Assembly: GCA_945900695.1 (NCBI GenBank)
Contig: CAMDJU010000124.1
Span: 1-7,692 of the forward strand
Source: Bordetella parapertussis
GTDB lineage: Bacteria; Pseudomonadota; Gammaproteobacteria; Burkholderiales; Burkholderiaceae_C
Reading direction: 5' to 3'
DNA: 7,692 nucleotides
Shown: positions 6,543 to 7,692 of the stretch, in pieces
Layout of the letters: the number at the start of each line of letters is the position of its first letter
Position numbering within the stretch: the first letter of the stretch is position 1
The notes under the pieces: model-generated
Databases searched by the model: none
What the model saw: the letters and a program-made list of their open reading frames with translations, nothing else
What the model was told of the DNA's origin: nothing
Made by a program: the position numbers and the translations under genes

Positions 6543-7178
6543 TCACACCCAGGCTTGGATCACGTAGTCGTAGGCGCCTTGGGCGTTGGCCATGTCCACC
6601 CGCTGCAGCTTGATCTTCCAGTCGCTGCCCACGCGCACCAAGCTGTGGCGGTAACTGCCGGCAAAGTGGCGCACGTTGTCGCGGCGCAACTCCAGCATGT
6701 GAAAGCGTGAATAAACTTCCAGCGCGTCTTTTTCCACATGCTCAATCATCACATTGCCCACGAGGTGGTTGGTCGACCAATTGGCCGCTTGCGACCAGGC
6801 ATTGGGGTGTTGCAAGCGACCCATGCGCACCTCCATGAGCAGCGGGTCCTCGGCAAAGATCGATGCTTGGCTGGCCCAGTCGGTTTGATCGGGGTTGGAC
6901 GGCATCCAATACACCCCGTCATCGCTGAACAAGGCGATCCAATCGGCCCAGCACTTGGCGTCGAGCATGGCGGCTTGGCGAAACAACAAGGTTTGCACTT
7001 GGTGCATCAGCGCGGGATCGATGGCGGCTGCGGTTTGCGGCACATAGCCTTGGGCGGGCACGCGGGCGCGGCCCATGTGGTCGGGGGCGATCGATTCGGC
7101 TCCCGTCATGGAGTGCACCGCCTCGATGATGACGCCGCTGCCCAGGGCTTGCTGGGTGGTGATATTGGTTTGGCTCAT
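6543..7178 (-). CDS. Rieske aromatic-ring-hydroxylating oxygenase, beta (small) subunit
   Basis: Structural small subunit of an alpha-beta type ring-hydroxylating oxygenase, which dihydroxylates or hydroxylates aromatic rings in the cytosol; the beta subunit has the NTF2/SnoaL-like fold and supports the alpha3beta3 hexamer. The conserved core starts near residue 56: LFRQAAMLDAKCWADWIALF, DGVYWMPSN, then LEVYSRFHMLELRRD (153-167), RHFAGSYRHSL (170-180) and the C-terminal KLQRVDMAN, as in benzoate/anthranilate-type beta subunits. At 211 residues it is longer than the usual ~160-190 because of about 50 extra N-terminal residues of low conservation. The ATG at 7178 is well supported: AGGGAG lies 8 nt upstream and overlaps the alpha stop region. 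It is separated from alpha by 13 nt, so it is co-transcribed and probably coupled. Substrate unknown. Confidence 0.9.
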   Translation of the reverse strand: MSQTNITTQQALGSGVIIEAVHSMTGAESIAPDHMGRARVPAQGYVPQTAAAIDPALMHQVQTLLFRQAAMLDAKCWADWIALFSDDGVYWMPSNPDQTDWASQASIFAEDPLLMEVRMGRLQHPNAWSQAANWSTNHLVGNVMIEHVEKDALEVYSRFHMLELRRDNVRHFAGSYRHSLVRVGSDWKIKLQRVDMANAQGAYDYVIQAWV

Positions 7179-7186
7179 GTGGTGTG

Positions 7187-7192
7187 CTCCCT
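7187..7192 (-). promoter_or_regulatory. Ribosome binding site of the oxygenase beta subunit
   Basis: AGGGAG, read on the minus strand, begins at the last base of the alpha-subunit TGA stop and stands 8 nt before the beta ATG at 7178. This fixes the upstream ATG as the start, and with it the unusual N-terminal extension, instead of the internal Met at residue 35. Confidence 0.65.
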
Positions 7193-7692
7193 CAAGCGAC
7201 GCTGACCGCGGGTTGGACCGCGGGACGGATATAAGCCTGCCAGGCTTTGAACTGGTTGCGCATCACAACCTCAGAGGTGCCGTTGTTGGAGTAGGACACG
7301 CCGTTGGTCTCGGTGTCCCCACCCATGTTGCGGTGAAAACTGACCCATTCGCCGCCCTTGGACTGCAAGCCCCATTGGCCACGGGTCCAGTTCTCCAAGT
7401 CATCGGCATTGATCATGGTCGCTGGCGAGTTGACCAGGTTGAAGTACCACAGCGCGCGGCGGTAAATCGCCTCGGGCGCACCCTTGAGCCTGAAGTGCCA
7501 AATCTCCGACAAGGTTTTGTCCGGCGCGATGGGTCGCAAACAACGCAACTGCTGCAAGGGCGACTGCACCGACAAGTACGGGTAAATGAGCACGTGGTGG
7601 ATGCTGCGCGAGAGGTATTCCTCGGCCTTTTCTTCACCATAGGCTTTTTTCAGCAAGCCCTCGTATTCCACGGTGTCGGGGTCGGTGGGGCG
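7192..7692 (-). CDS. Rieske aromatic-ring-hydroxylating oxygenase, alpha (large) subunit, C-terminal part (5' end cut by window edge)
   Basis: The last 166 residues of a catalytic large subunit normally ~420-460 long. The frame is open to the right edge, so the Rieske [2Fe-2S] domain and the two iron-binding histidines lie outside. Visible hallmarks of the catalytic domain: HHVLIYPYLSVQSPLQQLR, the strand where these enzymes read YPN or similar; then NADDLENW, whose second Asp (codon 7401-7399) aligns with the iron ligand Asp362 of naphthalene dioxygenase; and near the C-terminus TETNGVSYSNNGTSEVVMRN followed by a final helix with FKAWQAYI. The GTG at 7671 is internal, not the start, because seven open codons precede it. 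The beta gene follows after 13 nt. The sequence feels closest to the benzoate/anthranilate/salicylate-type two-subunit enzymes, but the substrate cannot be named from this part. Confidence 0.88.
   Translation of the reverse strand, partial: RPTDPDTVEYEGLLKKAYGEEKAEEYLSRSIHHVLIYPYLSVQSPLQQLRCLRPIAPDKTLSEIWHFRLKGAPEAIYRRALWYFNLVNSPATMINADDLENWTRGQWGLQSKGGEWVSFHRNMGGDTETNGVSYSNNGTSEVVMRNQFKAWQAYIRPAVQPAVSVA

Overview
The window looks like chromosomal DNA of a GC-rich betaproteobacterium, most likely Burkholderiales/Comamonadaceae. This rests on the base composition, the GCC/CTG/TTG-rich codon use, and the gene set: a MdtABC-type pump, a MidA-type methyltransferase, a PTR1-like short-chain reductase coupled to dihydroneopterin aldolase, and a Rieske ring-hydroxylating oxygenase. 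Genus cannot be fixed from the sequence alone. No tRNA, rRNA, CRISPR array, insertion sequence or integrase was seen, and no gene-free stretch exceeds 100 bases.

Minus-strand block (1-4839), read right to left: a MidA/NDUFAF7-family methyltransferase (4839-3718), a 64-residue DUF2905 membrane protein (3636-3442), the periplasmic adaptor mdtA (3345-1819) and the inner-membrane RND permease mdtB (1766 to beyond the left edge). mdtA and mdtB should form a tripartite drug/metal efflux pump; an mdtC partner would lie off the left edge. mdtA carries an unusual C-terminal tail of about 107 residues. An 18-codon reading frame exactly bridges the mdtA stop and the mdtB GTG start.

Plus-strand block (4895-6444): a pteridine reductase-like SDR, then two paralogous genes of the dihydroneopterin aldolase fold. 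The first (FolB-like) overlaps the SDR by ATGA. The second follows 9 nt later and has FolX-like hallmarks. Together they look like a pterin operon that could serve both folate (FolB) and tetrahydromonapterin (FolX plus FolM/PTR1-like reductase) synthesis. The block diverges from the methyltransferase gene across only about 55 bp.

Right end (6543-7692, minus strand): the beta subunit and the C-terminal third of the alpha subunit of a Rieske non-heme iron aromatic-ring oxygenase. They are tightly spaced in the order alpha-beta and converge on the pterin operon. They are probably the tail of a catabolic operon off the right edge; the substrate cannot be told from the fragment.

The window mostly holds recognisable families. 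The points most worth a second look are the FolB/FolX/reductase cluster, the mdtA tail, the mdtA-mdtB bridging frame, and the N-terminal extension of the oxygenase beta subunit.
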